Of a DNA stretch of 64,000 nt, positions 8,578-17,340 are shown in pieces (within the stretch, counting starts at the first letter, position 1; each line of letters opens with the position of its first letter). The position numbers were made by a program, and so were the translations under genes. The notes below the pieces were generated by a model, which did not search any database, was not told the origin of the DNA, and was given only the letters and a program-made list of their open reading frames with translations. Source of the stretch: Cobetia amphilecti (lineage in GTDB: Bacteria > Pseudomonadota > Gammaproteobacteria > Pseudomonadales > Halomonadaceae); contig NZ_CP084115.1 of NCBI RefSeq assembly GCF_020217465.1, positions 2,418,001 to 2,482,000 on the forward strand. Reading direction: 5' to 3'.

Positions 8578-10098
8578 TCAGGCATCCTGGGGCTGAGTCG
8601 CTTCCTCTGCCTGCGGTGCCTTACGCCCTGCCTTCACCCCGTTGACGATGATCATGCTCCACACCGCCACCGCGGCGATGGCCAGCACCATGGCGATGGG
8701 ACGGTCCACGAAGGCGGTCAGGTCGCCATTGGACTTGAGAATCGAGCGCATGAAGTTGCTCTCGACGATCGGTCCGAGAATCACCGCCAGAATCATCGGC
8801 CCGACCGGGAAGTCATTCTCGGCCATGAAGAAGCCCATCAGGCCGATGCCGAGCATGATCCAGATGTCGAACATGGCATTGTTGGCCGCGAAGGCACCGA
8901 CGATGCAGAACATCAGGATCAGCGGGAACAGGATGCCGGTGGGAATCGACAGGATGTGACGCGCCCCACGGATCGCCATGAAGCCCAGCGGCAACAGCAG
9001 CAGGTTGGCCAGCACGAAGACCATGAAGATGGCGTTCACCAGCGGTGCCTGGTCGGTGAAGACGTCCGGCCCCGGGGTGATGCCCTTGGTCATCAGGACG
9101 CCGATGATGATCGCCGTCACCGTATCGCCCGGGATACCGAATACCAGCGCCGGAATGTAGGCACCGGACAGCGAGGCATTGTTGGCGGAACTGGCCGACA
9201 CCAAGCCTTCGGGATGGCCCTTGCCGAACTTCTCCGGCGTTCGGGAGAACTTGCGGCTGACGGCATAGCTGATCCAGGAGGCGATGTCGGCACCGGCGCC
9301 GGGCAGAGAGCCAATCACGGTTCCGAGTGCCCCACCGCGCAGCACGCCGCCCTTGTACTTCCACAGGGTCGAGCCGACGCCCTCGAAGGGACGCTTGATG
9401 ACCGGCGGCACGATCGGCGCCGGGTTGCGCGTCTCGGGCATGCGGCGAATCAGCTCGGAGATCGCGAACAGGCCGATCAGCACCGGCAGGATGGAGATAC
9501 CGGCCAGCAGGTCGTAATTGCCGAAGGTGAAACGCATCTGACCGGAGACACTGTCCATGCCCACCATCGCGATGACCAGCCCCGCCAGCATCGAGATGCC
9601 GCCCTTGAGCGGATCACGCCCCGAGACGAGAATCGCGCAGGACAGCCCCAGCAGTGCCAGCCAGAAGTACTCATCGCTGGTGAACTGGATGGCGAACTCG
9701 GCGATGCGCGGTGCGAAGAAGGCCAGGATCAGCACCCCGATCACGCCACCGATCATCGAGCAGGTCACGTTCAGACCCAGCGCCAGGCCGACCTTGCCCT
9801 GCTTGCCCATCGCATAGGCTTCCTCGGTATAGACCGCCGAGGCCGGGGTTCCGGGGATCCTCAACAGCGCCCCGGGGATGTCCCCTGCCACGATGGCCAT
9901 GGCCGTGGCGGACACGATGGCGGCAATCGCGGGCAGCGGCTCCATGAAGAAGGTCACCGGTACCAGCAGGGCCGTGGCCATGGTGGCGGTGAGTCCCGGA
10001 ATCGCCCCCATGAAGAGCCCGAAGAGCGACGCGGCGAGAATGATCAGCATCACTTCCCACGTGAATACCATCGTGGCGGCTTGCAGTAAGTCACTCAT
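8578..10098 (-). CDS. tctA: Tripartite tricarboxylate transporter large permease TctA (506 aa)
   Basis: This is the 12-helix channel subunit of a TTT carrier. It shows the family patterns GAIPGLTATMATALLVPVTF near residue 32, GDIPGALLRIPGTPASAVYT near residue 72, and a central LPGAGADIASWISYAVSR with PEKFGKGHPEGLVSASSANN. Conserved prolines and glycines in these loops contact the cation and substrate. Its start overlaps the TctB stop by one base (TGATG on the minus strand), so the two are translationally coupled. The complex takes a carboxylate from TctC in the periplasm using the proton or sodium gradient. The neighbouring genes suggest a sugar acid rather than citrate. Confidence 0.92.
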   Translation of the reverse strand: MSDLLQAATMVFTWEVMLIILAASLFGLFMGAIPGLTATMATALLVPVTFFMEPLPAIAAIVSATAMAIVAGDIPGALLRIPGTPASAVYTEEAYAMGKQGKVGLALGLNVTCSMIGGVIGVLILAFFAPRIAEFAIQFTSDEYFWLALLGLSCAILVSGRDPLKGGISMLAGLVIAMVGMDSVSGQMRFTFGNYDLLAGISILPVLIGLFAISELIRRMPETRNPAPIVPPVIKRPFEGVGSTLWKYKGGVLRGGALGTVIGSLPGAGADIASWISYAVSRKFSRTPEKFGKGHPEGLVSASSANNASLSGAYIPALVFGIPGDTVTAIIIGVLMTKGITPGPDVFTDQAPLVNAIFMVFVLANLLLLPLGFMAIRGARHILSIPTGILFPLILMFCIVGAFAANNAMFDIWIMLGIGLMGFFMAENDFPVGPMILAVILGPIVESNFMRSILKSNGDLTAFVDRPIAMVLAIAAVAVWSMIIVNGVKAGRKAPQAEEATQPQDA

Positions 10099-10568
10099 CA
10101 GTAGATCACCTTTTCCAGCAGGCCCAGTTCAAGCGGCACGTGCAACAACTGGCCGAAGACTTCCCAGATCACGCCTGTCGCCACCAGTGCGATACCCCCG
10201 GCAGGCAACCAGCGACGGTGATGGAAGGTATAGAGCAGCAGCGTGAGCAGCACGAAGGACACCACGGGGAAGCCCACGATCGGTGTCAGGTAGATGTAGG
10301 CCACGATAGACGCGCAGATGGCGGCCAATGTCATGATGAAGGTGATCAATGGCACGGGGTGCTGCCAGGCAAACCAGACTTCACGATTGCGCAGCCCACG
10401 GACCAGCAGGATGGCCCCGAACAGTATCAGCAGTGCGCCGATGACGGTGGGAAAGGTACCGGCCCCATATTCCTGGCGCGGCAGGTTCTTCAGGTCGAGG
10501 GAGGCATATATGACGGCAGCCCCGAAGGCTGCCGTCACCACACCCGTTACCTTGTCGTTGGTACGCAT
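10098..10568 (-). CDS. tctB: Tripartite tricarboxylate transporter small permease TctB (156 aa)
   Basis: This four-helix protein has the usual TctB size and shape. It starts MRTNDKVTGVVTAAFGAAVIYASLDL (helix 1 with a charged start), followed by a helix near 40-60, a third near 80-110 and a final one near 130-150. It is poorly conserved in sequence, as is normal for TctB, so the call rests mainly on its place between tctC and tctA and the four hydrophobic segments. It overlaps tctA by one base and lies 59 bp after tctC. Confidence 0.88.
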   Translation of the reverse strand: MRTNDKVTGVVTAAFGAAVIYASLDLKNLPRQEYGAGTFPTVIGALLILFGAILLVRGLRNREVWFAWQHPVPLITFIMTLAAICASIVAYIYLTPIVGFPVVSFVLLTLLLYTFHHRRWLPAGGIALVATGVIWEVFGQLLHVPLELGLLEKVIY

Positions 10569-10627
10569 GTGCGGTTACTCATGAAGACTCAGGAGGAAAC
10601 GTTCGAACACGAAGCTATGCGACATGC

Positions 10628-11593
10628 TCAGTTGGCCAGCCCCAGTTTTTCGATGGTGGCAGCGTTCTTTTCATCCTGATCTTTCATGAAGGCACGGAAC
10701 CCTTCGGCATCTTCCCACACGGTGCCGTAACCGCGGCTTGCCATGAAGTCCTGGAACTGCTCGGACTTCCAGACCTTCTCGGTCGCTTCAGACAGACGCG
10801 CGGTGACCTCTTCCGGCAAGCCCTCAGGGCCGACCAGACCGCGCCAGGAGCCTTGGCTCCACTCGGAGCCGGTCAGCTCCTTGGCAGACGGAATGTCCTC
10901 GAAGGAATCGACACGCTCATTGGCGAGTACCGCCAGCGCCTTGACGCGACCCGACTGGCGCATGGATTCGATTTCCGGCAGCGAGGAGAACACGATATCC
11001 ACGCCACCAGCGGCGAGTTCCTGCAGGCCCGGTGCCGCGCCTTCGCTGGGTACCAGCGTCACGTCATTCGGGTTGATGCCCTGCTGATCCAGGAAGCCCG
11101 CAAAGGACAGATGGTAGGCCGCCCCCGGCGCAGAACCTGACACGGTGTAGTCACTGGGGTTGGCCTTCAGCGCCGACAGCGCATCATCCAGCGTCTTCCA
11201 TTCGGAATCGGCATTCACCGTGAAGGAGGCGTAGTCCAGGTTGAGCAGCGCGATCGGCGTAAAGTCCTCATAGGACAATTGCGCGGTGCCGATGTGCTGA
11301 TAGGTGGCGATCTCTGCCGTGCCAAGCCCCAGGGTATAGCCGTCGGGGCGCGCCATCTTCATGGCCATGTGCCCCACCACCCCGGAACCGCCGGTCTTGT
11401 TGACCACATTGACCGGCTGACCGAGCTCTTCCTGCAGGCCCGCCGCCAGCTGACGACCGACCGCATCAGTACCACCACCGGCAGACCAAGGCACGATCAG
11501 CGTGATGGGCTTGTAGGGATAGTCGGCTGCCATCACCGCGGAAGCGGACAGGGTCAGCACGGAGGCACAGAGGACTTGTGACAATTTACGCAT
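10628..11593 (-). CDS. tctC: TctC/Bug-type periplasmic solute-binding protein (321 aa)
   Basis: A signal peptide (MRKLSQVLCASVLTLSASAVMA, cut near AMA/ADY) is followed by a Bug-fold binding protein. The hallmark loop ITLIVPWSAGGGTDAVGRQL binds the ligand carboxylate, and the second loop AAPGLQELAAGGVDIVFSSL matches the family. It is the first gene of the tctCBA unit and delivers ligand to the membrane pair. The ligand cannot be named from sequence; the adjacent SDR, semialdehyde dehydrogenase and GntR genes argue for a sugar acid. A 17-bp palindrome 145-160 bp upstream may be its operator. Confidence 0.92.
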   Translation of the reverse strand: MRKLSQVLCASVLTLSASAVMAADYPYKPITLIVPWSAGGGTDAVGRQLAAGLQEELGQPVNVVNKTGGSGVVGHMAMKMARPDGYTLGLGTAEIATYQHIGTAQLSYEDFTPIALLNLDYASFTVNADSEWKTLDDALSALKANPSDYTVSGSAPGAAYHLSFAGFLDQQGINPNDVTLVPSEGAAPGLQELAAGGVDIVFSSLPEIESMRQSGRVKALAVLANERVDSFEDIPSAKELTGSEWSQGSWRGLVGPEGLPEEVTARLSEATEKVWKSEQFQDFMASRGYGTVWEDAEGFRAFMKDQDEKNAATIEKLGLAN

Positions 11594-11733
11594 GGCGAAG
11601 ACTCTCTCGTTGTCTTGTTATGGAGGCGTTGCGTGGCTGTGTCGATTGTGGCGTTGCAGCGTGGGGCAGCCGCTTTGAGGGTTGGCGATGACTGCCCCGA
11701 ATACGCAGATCAGTGTCAGCGGGATGCACGAAT

Positions 11734-11754
11734 TTTACAAGTTATTACAACTTG
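11734..11754 (-). promoter_or_regulatory. Palindrome upstream of tctC, possible GntR operator
   Basis: CAAGTT-ATTAC-AACTTG (11738-11754) is a perfect 6-5-6 inverted repeat. Read on the minus strand from 11752 it matches 13 of 19 bases of the conserved box upstream of the SDR gene (12094-12112). It lies in the 648-bp divergent space 11594-12241, which otherwise holds no credible gene. Confidence 0.45.
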
Positions 11755-12093
11755 AACTTTAGACCAATCCAAAAATGGACGGCAGGAAGGGAGCGGGGAC
11801 TGTAGGTCGTGACGGGCTGGCCGGATCAACCCCTAGGATAGCCGACCCCGGCCCCTGCGACCCTTATCCAATGGCCGCAATGCCTTGCGACTCATTGACC
11901 GATCCGCATCGAACGCGCCACCATAAGCCATTGATTTAGCTTATTTATCAGAGTTTTTACGACAAATCAGTCTCTTGCCTGATAAGCACAACCCCCTCCC
12001 CCTTCAGCCCCAGTCAGGATCGCACGAACCAGGCCTCAGGACAGCCTTCTCACGTCATTTGATAGGCGGGACTGCACTAAAGCACTATTCGCT

Positions 12094-12138
12094 AGTTGTC
12101 ATTATTTGTTTGTCGATCCTGTTTGTCTGGGCTAAGGT
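12094..12138 (+). promoter_or_regulatory. Promoter with conserved 19-bp box for the SDR/aldehyde dehydrogenase genes
   Basis: The box AGTTGTCATTATTTGTTTG (12094-12112) overlaps a -35-like TTGTCG (12110-12115). A 17-bp spacer leads to a -10-like TAAGGT (12133-12138). The same box, at the same distance from its own -10 and start codon, occurs upstream of the RraA-like gene (32073-32091). Sharing this arrangement suggests one regulator for both operons. Confidence 0.6.
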
Positions 12139-12241
12139 GACTCGTGCCGAGAGGGAGCCGATGCTCGCCGCAGGCCCCTCCACCTTTCATTCGCCATGCC
12201 GCCTCCAAGAGCGTACGGCTTTCCACCGTCAGGAATCCCAC

Positions 12242-13018
12242 ATGTTCACCGATCTCAAGCAGAAGAAAGTTCTCATCACCGGCTCTACCAAGGGCATTGG
12301 TCTGGCTGCCGCTGTCGCCTTCGCCCGTGAGGGTGCCGTGGTCGGCATCAACAGCCGTCAGCAGGATGACGCCGCGCGTGACGCCATCGCCCAGCTGGAA
12401 GCCACCGGGGCACGCTTTGAATATTTCGCACGTGATCTGTCCACCAGCGAAGGCTGCGCCGCCCTGGTGGAAGACTTCACCAAGGCCTTCGGCGGCATGG
12501 ACGTGCTGGTCAACAACGCCGGTGGCCTGGGCGTGCGTGCAGGACTCGAGAGTCTGGATGATGCCGCCTTCAACCTGGTGATGGACCTGAACCTGCGCTC
12601 CGCGATTATGACTACCAAGTACGCCATGCCGCACCTGAAGGCCTCCGCCAAGGACTCCGGCACCACCGCCAGCGTCATCAGCACCGGCTCCATCGCGGGT
12701 CGCGAAGGCGGCGGTCTGGGCGCCTCCCTGTACGGCGGCACCAAGGCCATGCTGCACAACCTACATCGCAACTGGGTGAAGGAATTCACCAAGGACAACG
12801 TGCGCTTCAACATCGTGTCGCCGGGCACCATCGATACCGTCTTCCATGCCGACAAGAGCGAAGAGCTGCGCACCAAGATCGCCGGCAGCATCGCCATGGG
12901 CCGTTTCGGCACCTCCGAAGAATGCGCGCCGACCTTCCTGTTCCTCGCCTCGCACGCCACCAGTGGCTACATCACCGGTCAGGTGATCGACATCAACGGC
13001 GGCCAGATGTGCCCGTAA
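12242..13018 (+). CDS. Short-chain dehydrogenase/reductase (258 aa)
   Basis: This is a classical NAD(P)-dependent SDR. The cofactor motif TGSTKGIG is at residues 13-20, NNAG follows at 91-94, and the active site YGGTK has Tyr164 and Lys168 with Ser near 147-150. The end (TGQVIDINGGQMCP) is standard for the family. I start it at 12242 behind CAGGA; the frame is open far upstream, but that stretch holds the promoter. It probably oxidises or reduces a hydroxyl of a sugar acid or keto-deoxy acid, since a semialdehyde dehydrogenase, a sugar-acid kinase and TctABC adjoin it. The exact substrate is unknown. Confidence 0.85.
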   Translation: MFTDLKQKKVLITGSTKGIGLAAAVAFAREGAVVGINSRQQDDAARDAIAQLEATGARFEYFARDLSTSEGCAALVEDFTKAFGGMDVLVNNAGGLGVRAGLESLDDAAFNLVMDLNLRSAIMTTKYAMPHLKASAKDSGTTASVISTGSIAGREGGGLGASLYGGTKAMLHNLHRNWVKEFTKDNVRFNIVSPGTIDTVFHADKSEELRTKIAGSIAMGRFGTSEECAPTFLFLASHATSGYITGQVIDINGGQMCP

Positions 13019-13226
13019 GGCATGTCGCCTATCACCTTCAGCGCGGTGGAATCACGTGAAGTGACGCGCAACCCCCAAGGCGGTGACGCCTCGACCGGCC
13101 TGGCCTGTCGAGGCGGCTGCCCCCTTGACCCACTGCGCGTCCTACGCACAGCACCTACCAAGCACCCCAGACCCCACGCACCGTACGTCCCACGCACAGC
13201 ACGCCCAACGAAAAGAGAGACGCCTC

Positions 13227-14819
13227 ATGTCACCTTCCGATCAGACGACACTGCGCGGCCATCAGCTCATCGGCCAGCAGAGCCTGCTGGCTGACGGCAA
13301 GCCGGTTCATGCCATCAACCCTGCCAATGGCGAGCGACTGGACCCCGCCTATCCGGCCGGTGGTGCCCGCGAGGTGGAGCTGGCCTGCCAGCTGGCGCAT
13401 GACGCCTTCGACAGCTTCCGGGAGACGGACGCCGAGACCCGCGCCGGCTTCCTCGAGACCATCGCCGAGGAAATCGAGGCCATCGGCGAGCAGATCACCG
13501 AACGCGCCCTTCAGGAAACCGGCCTGCCACGCGCACGTCTGGAAGGCGAACGCGGCCGCACCTGCGGTCAGCTGCGTCTGTTCGCCGGTGTCGTACGCGC
13601 CGGGGAATGGTTGGATGTGCGCATCGACCCGGCCATGCCGGAACGCAGCCCGATGCCACGTGCCGACCTGCGCCAGCGGCGCATCGGTCTCGGCCCTGTG
13701 GCGGTGTTCGGGGCCAGCAACTTCCCGCTGGCCTTCTCGGTGGCCGGTGGCGATACCGCCTCGGCCCTCGCGGCGGGCTGCCCGGTCATCGTCAAGGCGC
13801 ATTCCGCTCACCCGGGCACGTCCGAGCTGGTCGGTGGTGCCATCCAGCGTGCCGTGAAGCGCTGCAACCTGCCGGAAGGCGTCTTCTCGCTGCTCTACGG
13901 CAGTGGCAACACCCTGGGCCAGGCACTGGTCAATGACCCGCGCATTCAGGCCGTGGGCTTCACCGGCTCGCGCAGTGGCGGCACGGCGCTGCTCAAGACG
14001 GCTCAAGCCCGCCCGCAACCGATTCCGGTCTACGCCGAGATGAGCAGCATCAACCCGGTGCTGCTGATGCCGGCCGCGCTGGAAGCTCGCGCCGAAGCAC
14101 TGGGACAGGCCTTCATCGCCTCGCTCAACATGGGTGCCGGCCAGTTCTGCACCAATCCGGGGCTGGTGCTGGCGCTGGAAGGTGAGGCGCTGGAGCGCTT
14201 CCTCAACACCGCCGCCGACAACGTCGCGGCCAGTGCCTGCCAGACGATGCTGACGCCAGGCATTCATGACGCCTACCGCGGTGGCGTGGAGAAGCTTTCC
14301 GCCCTGCCCCAGGTACAGGAAGTGGCGCGCGGTGTGCTGGATGGCGATAACGCAAGCCCGTGTCAGACCGCGCTGTTCCGCACCACCGGCGGCGACTTCC
14401 TGAGTGAAGCCGCATTGCAGGAAGAAGTCTTCGGCGCCAGCTCGCTGGTCATCGCCTGTCGCGATCTGGACGAGATGCGTGCGGTCTGCGAGCACCTGGA
14501 AGGCCAGCTGACCGCCACCCTGCATCTGGACGATGCCGATATCGATGCCGCGCGCAGCCTGATGCCGGTACTGGAGCGTCGCGCGGGTCGTATCCTCGCC
14601 AATGGCTGGCCGACCGGTGTCGAGGTCTGTCAGGCGATGGTCCACGGTGGCCCCTGGCCTGCCACCTCCGACAGCCGTACCACCTCGGTGGGCAGCGCGG
14701 CGATCGAACGCTTCCTGCGTCCGGTGTGTTACCAGGACCTGCCCGAAGCACTGCTGAGCCCGAGCCTGCGTGACAGCGCCGACCTGCCACGCCTGGTGGA
14801 CGGCAAGCGCCAGCACTGA
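13227..14819 (+). CDS. Alpha-ketoglutaric semialdehyde dehydrogenase-like aldehyde dehydrogenase (530 aa)
   Basis: This NAD(P)-dependent aldehyde dehydrogenase belongs to the 2,5-dioxopentanoate (KGSA) type, which makes 2-oxoglutarate at the end of pentose, glucarate/galactarate and hydroxyproline routes. The motifs fit that branch: [20 protein letters not shown] near 156-175, general base Glu271 in [10 protein letters not shown], and nucleophile Cys308 in [10 protein letters not shown]. The AEMSSIN and GQFCTNPG sequences are characteristic of KGSADH rather than other ALDHs. I start it at 13227 after AAGAGAGA, about 208 bp behind the SDR gene. A 16-bp tandem duplication covers its stop codon (14807-14836). 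Confidence 0.82.
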   Translation: MSPSDQTTLRGHQLIGQQSLLADGKPVHAINPANGERLDPAYPAGGAREVELACQLAHDAFDSFRETDAETRAGFLETIAEEIEAIGEQITERALQETGLPRARLEGERGRTCGQLRLFAGVVRAGEWLDVRIDPAMPERSPMPRADLRQRRIGLGPVAVFGASNFPLAFSVAGGDTASALAAGCPVIVKAHSAHPGTSELVGGAIQRAVKRCNLPEGVFSLLYGSGNTLGQALVNDPRIQAVGFTGSRSGGTALLKTAQARPQPIPVYAEMSSINPVLLMPAALEARAEALGQAFIASLNMGAGQFCTNPGLVLALEGEALERFLNTAADNVAASACQTMLTPGIHDAYRGGVEKLSALPQVQEVARGVLDGDNASPCQTALFRTTGGDFLSEAALQEEVFGASSLVIACRDLDEMRAVCEHLEGQLTATLHLDDADIDAARSLMPVLERRAGRILANGWPTGVEVCQAMVHGGPWPATSDSRTTSVGSAAIERFLRPVCYQDLPEALLSPSLRDSADLPRLVDGKRQH

Positions 14820-14925
14820 GTCGCGCCAGCACTGAGCCTGTCGACGACTGGTACGCGACAATCAGTACGCAACAAGTGACACGCGCGAACAGCAAGACGG
14901 CGCAGCACTATCGGTGCAGCACTAC

Positions 14926-14960
14926 CATGACGGCGCGGCTTCGCCAGCCGCGCCGTCATG
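14926..14960. terminator. Strong hairpin ahead of the kguK-like kinase
   Basis: CATGACGGCGCGGCT (14926-14940) pairs perfectly with AGCCGCGCCGTCATG (14946-14960) around a TCGCC loop. It lies 43 bp before the kinase start. There is no T-run, so it could be a terminator for the upstream pair or a leader structure for the downstream genes. Confidence 0.5.
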
Positions 14961-15002
14961 CCCGACAAATACAAGGAATGTCTCCAAGACAAAGGACACG
15001 CC

Positions 15003-16031
15003 ATGATGTCTGAGCAAGCCAGTGCGTCTTCGACGCCCACCTCTTTCCCTTCTTCCTCGCCACTGGAAATCCTCGCCTTTGGCGAAGCCATGGCCATGCT
15101 GGTCGCCGAGAGCGAGGGAGATCTTGCGCACGTCTCACATTACGAGCGCCGTATCGCCGGGGCCGACACCAACGTCGCCATCGGCCTCGCCCGCCTGGGC
15201 TTTCATGTTGGCTGGCTGAGCCGCGTGGGTGACGACAGTCTCGGGTGCTACCTGCGCCAGACCCTGCAAGACAATGGCCTGGACTGTCGCCATCTGACCC
15301 GGGACAGCGAGGCACCCACCGGCCTGATGTTCAAGGCGCGCGCCAGCCAGGGCGAAGACCCGCATGTCGAGTACTTCCGCCAGGGCAGCGCCGCCAGCCG
15401 CATGAATGCACGCGATGCCGATGGCATCGATCTCAGCGCCCTGCGCCACCTGCATGCCACCGGCATTCCGCCGGCCATCTCCCCCAGCTGCCGCGAGCTG
15501 TCCTTCCACCTCTTCGAGCAGGCCCGCGCCTCAGGCGCCAGCATCTCGTTCGACCCCAATCTGCGCCCCACCCTGTGGTCGAGCGAGCGTGAGATGCGCG
15601 ACACCCTCAATCAGCTGGCAAGCCGCGCTGACTGGGTACTGCCGGGTCTGGCGGAAGGCGAACGTCTGACCGGCCACAAGACCCCCGAGGCCATCGCGGG
15701 CCACTACCTCGAACAAGGTGCCAAGGCCGTGATCATCAAGCTCGGCCCCGAGGGAAGCTATTACCGTGGGCTGATCGGCGGCCAGGAAGCCGCCTTCAGT
15801 GTCCCCGGCCAGCGCGTCAACCAGGTCGTCGATACCGTCGGCGCCGGCGATGCCTTTGCGGTGGGTGCCATCAGCGCCTTGCTCGATGGACTGTCACCTG
15901 AAGCTGCCATGCTGCGGGCCAACCTGCTGGGCAGTCGTGCGGTGCAGGTGCGCGGTGACATGGAAGGCCTGCCGGATCGCCAGACACTCACGGCGATCGA
16001 GAACGGAGAGGCTGCCAGCCTCGTTTCCTGA
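15003..16031 (+). CDS. kguK: 2-ketogluconate kinase-like PfkB sugar kinase (342 aa)
   Basis: This ribokinase-fold enzyme has the PfkB ATP/catalytic signature DTVGAGDAF at 277-285, with Asp283 as base. The body follows the pattern I associate with Pseudomonas KguK: RIAGADTNVAIGLARLGFHV, LHATGIPPAIS, FDPNLRPTLWSSE, WVLPGLAEGERLTG and GSRAVQVRGDMEGLP. KguK phosphorylates 2-keto-D-gluconate to its 6-phosphate. The next gene is a KguD-like reductase and then a LacI regulator, as in the ptxS-kgu loci. A KDG kinase role is the main alternative. I start it at 15003 after AAAGGA; the frame opens earlier, at 14958. Confidence 0.78.
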   Translation: MMSEQASASSTPTSFPSSSPLEILAFGEAMAMLVAESEGDLAHVSHYERRIAGADTNVAIGLARLGFHVGWLSRVGDDSLGCYLRQTLQDNGLDCRHLTRDSEAPTGLMFKARASQGEDPHVEYFRQGSAASRMNARDADGIDLSALRHLHATGIPPAISPSCRELSFHLFEQARASGASISFDPNLRPTLWSSEREMRDTLNQLASRADWVLPGLAEGERLTGHKTPEAIAGHYLEQGAKAVIIKLGPEGSYYRGLIGGQEAAFSVPGQRVNQVVDTVGAGDAFAVGAISALLDGLSPEAAMLRANLLGSRAVQVRGDMEGLPDRQTLTAIENGEAASLVS

Positions 16032-16092
16032 GCCGCAAATCGTTCCTGTCGATCCGTTCCTGTCGAACGCGCATGAACTCAAGGAGACCTCC

Positions 16093-17145
16093 ATGCACGC
16101 ACAGCAGTACTCGCCCCAGGGAGTCAGCCAGATGGCCAGCGACGCGTCCAACCCCAGGCCACGGCACAAGGTCGTCATGCTCAAGGCACTCGACGATGAC
16201 CAGATGAGCACCCTGCGCGAACACCATGATGTCGTTGTGCTGCCTGAGGGCCTGTCCGCACAGGCGCGGGAAGACGCCCTGCGCGATGCCCTGCATGACG
16301 CCCACGGCTTGATCTGTTCAGGACATGTCATCACGCCATCGCTGCTGGATGCCGCCCCCGCACTGCGGGTGATCTGCACGGTCTCCGTGGGCTATGACAA
16401 CTACCCGCTTGAAGCGATGGACGCGCGCGGCATCCTGCTGTGCAACACCCCGGACGTACTGACCGAGACCACTGCCGATGTCGGTTTCCTGTTGATCATG
16501 GCCACGGCACGACGCGCGGTGGAGCTGGCCAACATGGTGCGCGACGGCCAATGGACACATGGCCTCACACCGCCTCACTTCGGTACGGACGTGCACGGCA
16601 AGACACTCGGCATGGTGGGCATGGGCCGCATCGGCGCGGCGATCGCGCGGCGCGGTGCACTCGGCTTCGGCATGCGGGTCCAGTATTCGAATGCCTCCCC
16701 CAAGCCTGAGCTTGAGAGCGAACTGGGCGCGATCCGCGTCGAGCTGGACACCTTGCTCAAGACCAGCGATTTCGTCTGCGTCACCGTCCCACTCAGCGAG
16801 CAGACCGAACGCCTGATCGGCAGACGCGAGCTGGAACTGATGCCCGCCAGCGCCATCCTGATCAACATCGCCCGCGGGCGTGTCATCGATGAAGCCGCCT
16901 TGATCGAGTGTCTCGAGCGTGGCGGTATCCGCGGTGCCGGGCTGGATGTCTTCGAGCAGGAGCCGCTGCCGGCAAGTTCGCCACTGACGCGCCTGCCACA
17001 GGTCGTGGCGCTGCCGCACATCGGCTCTGCCACCCACGAGACACGCCGCGCCATGGCGCAACGTGCGCTGGACAACCTGCTGTTGGCACTGGCGGGGAAA
17101 TCGCCGCTGAGTGCGGTCAATGAAGCCAGCTGGACGCGCCGGTAG
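16093..17145 (+). CDS. kguD: 2-keto-6-phosphogluconate reductase-like D-2-hydroxyacid dehydrogenase (350 aa)
   Basis: This D-isomer-specific 2-hydroxyacid dehydrogenase has the NAD(P) motif GMGRIG at 176-181 and the catalytic triad Arg261, Glu290 and His309 (NIARGRVIDE, FEQEP, LPHIGSATHETR). The stretch FGTDVHGKTLGMVGMGRIGA and the HETRRAMAQRALDNL end match KguD/GhrB. KguD reduces 2-keto-6-phosphogluconate to 6-phosphogluconate, feeding Entner-Doudoroff or pentose-phosphate routes. I start it at 16093, behind AAGGAG, 61 bp after kguK; the frame stays open upstream into kguK. A glyoxylate/hydroxypyruvate reductase role is the alternative. It ends with TAG. Confidence 0.8.
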   Translation: MHAQQYSPQGVSQMASDASNPRPRHKVVMLKALDDDQMSTLREHHDVVVLPEGLSAQAREDALRDALHDAHGLICSGHVITPSLLDAAPALRVICTVSVGYDNYPLEAMDARGILLCNTPDVLTETTADVGFLLIMATARRAVELANMVRDGQWTHGLTPPHFGTDVHGKTLGMVGMGRIGAAIARRGALGFGMRVQYSNASPKPELESELGAIRVELDTLLKTSDFVCVTVPLSEQTERLIGRRELELMPASAILINIARGRVIDEAALIECLERGGIRGAGLDVFEQEPLPASSPLTRLPQVVALPHIGSATHETRRAMAQRALDNLLLALAGKSPLSAVNEASWTRR

Positions 17146-17263
17146 ACCGGTGGCCGGCAGCACGGGGGCCGGCATGCCGGTGACGCAGCCCCTTCGACAC
17201 ATGGCTGCCAGACCAAAGTGCTGAGGGGAGCGCGGGCGAATTGCTCTATGCTCTGGACATGGA

Positions 17264-17279
17264 TTTGGAACTATCCAAA
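17264..17279. promoter_or_regulatory. Palindromic operator candidate upstream of the lacI-type gene
   Basis: TTTGGA-ACTA-TCCAAA is a perfect 6-4-6 palindrome 61 bp before the regulator's start codon. Its core TTGGA-N4-TCCAA recurs at the dctP start (18637-18650), so it is a plausible binding site of the LacI-type protein encoded next to it. Confidence 0.5.
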
Positions 17280-17340
17280 AACGTCTCCACCCCGGCAATG
17301 AGTTCGGAATGACAACAAGAAAACGCCCAGGGAAGACGCC

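Noticed and set aside
8380-10089. 569-codon open frame opposite tctA
   Set aside because: It is the antisense shadow of tctA: His/Asp/Gln-rich composition with no family features, and the tctA frame has clear TTT motifs.
13230-14861. 543-codon open frame opposite the KGSADH gene
   Set aside because: Antisense frame with shadow-type composition. The plus-strand protein has intact ALDH active-site motifs.
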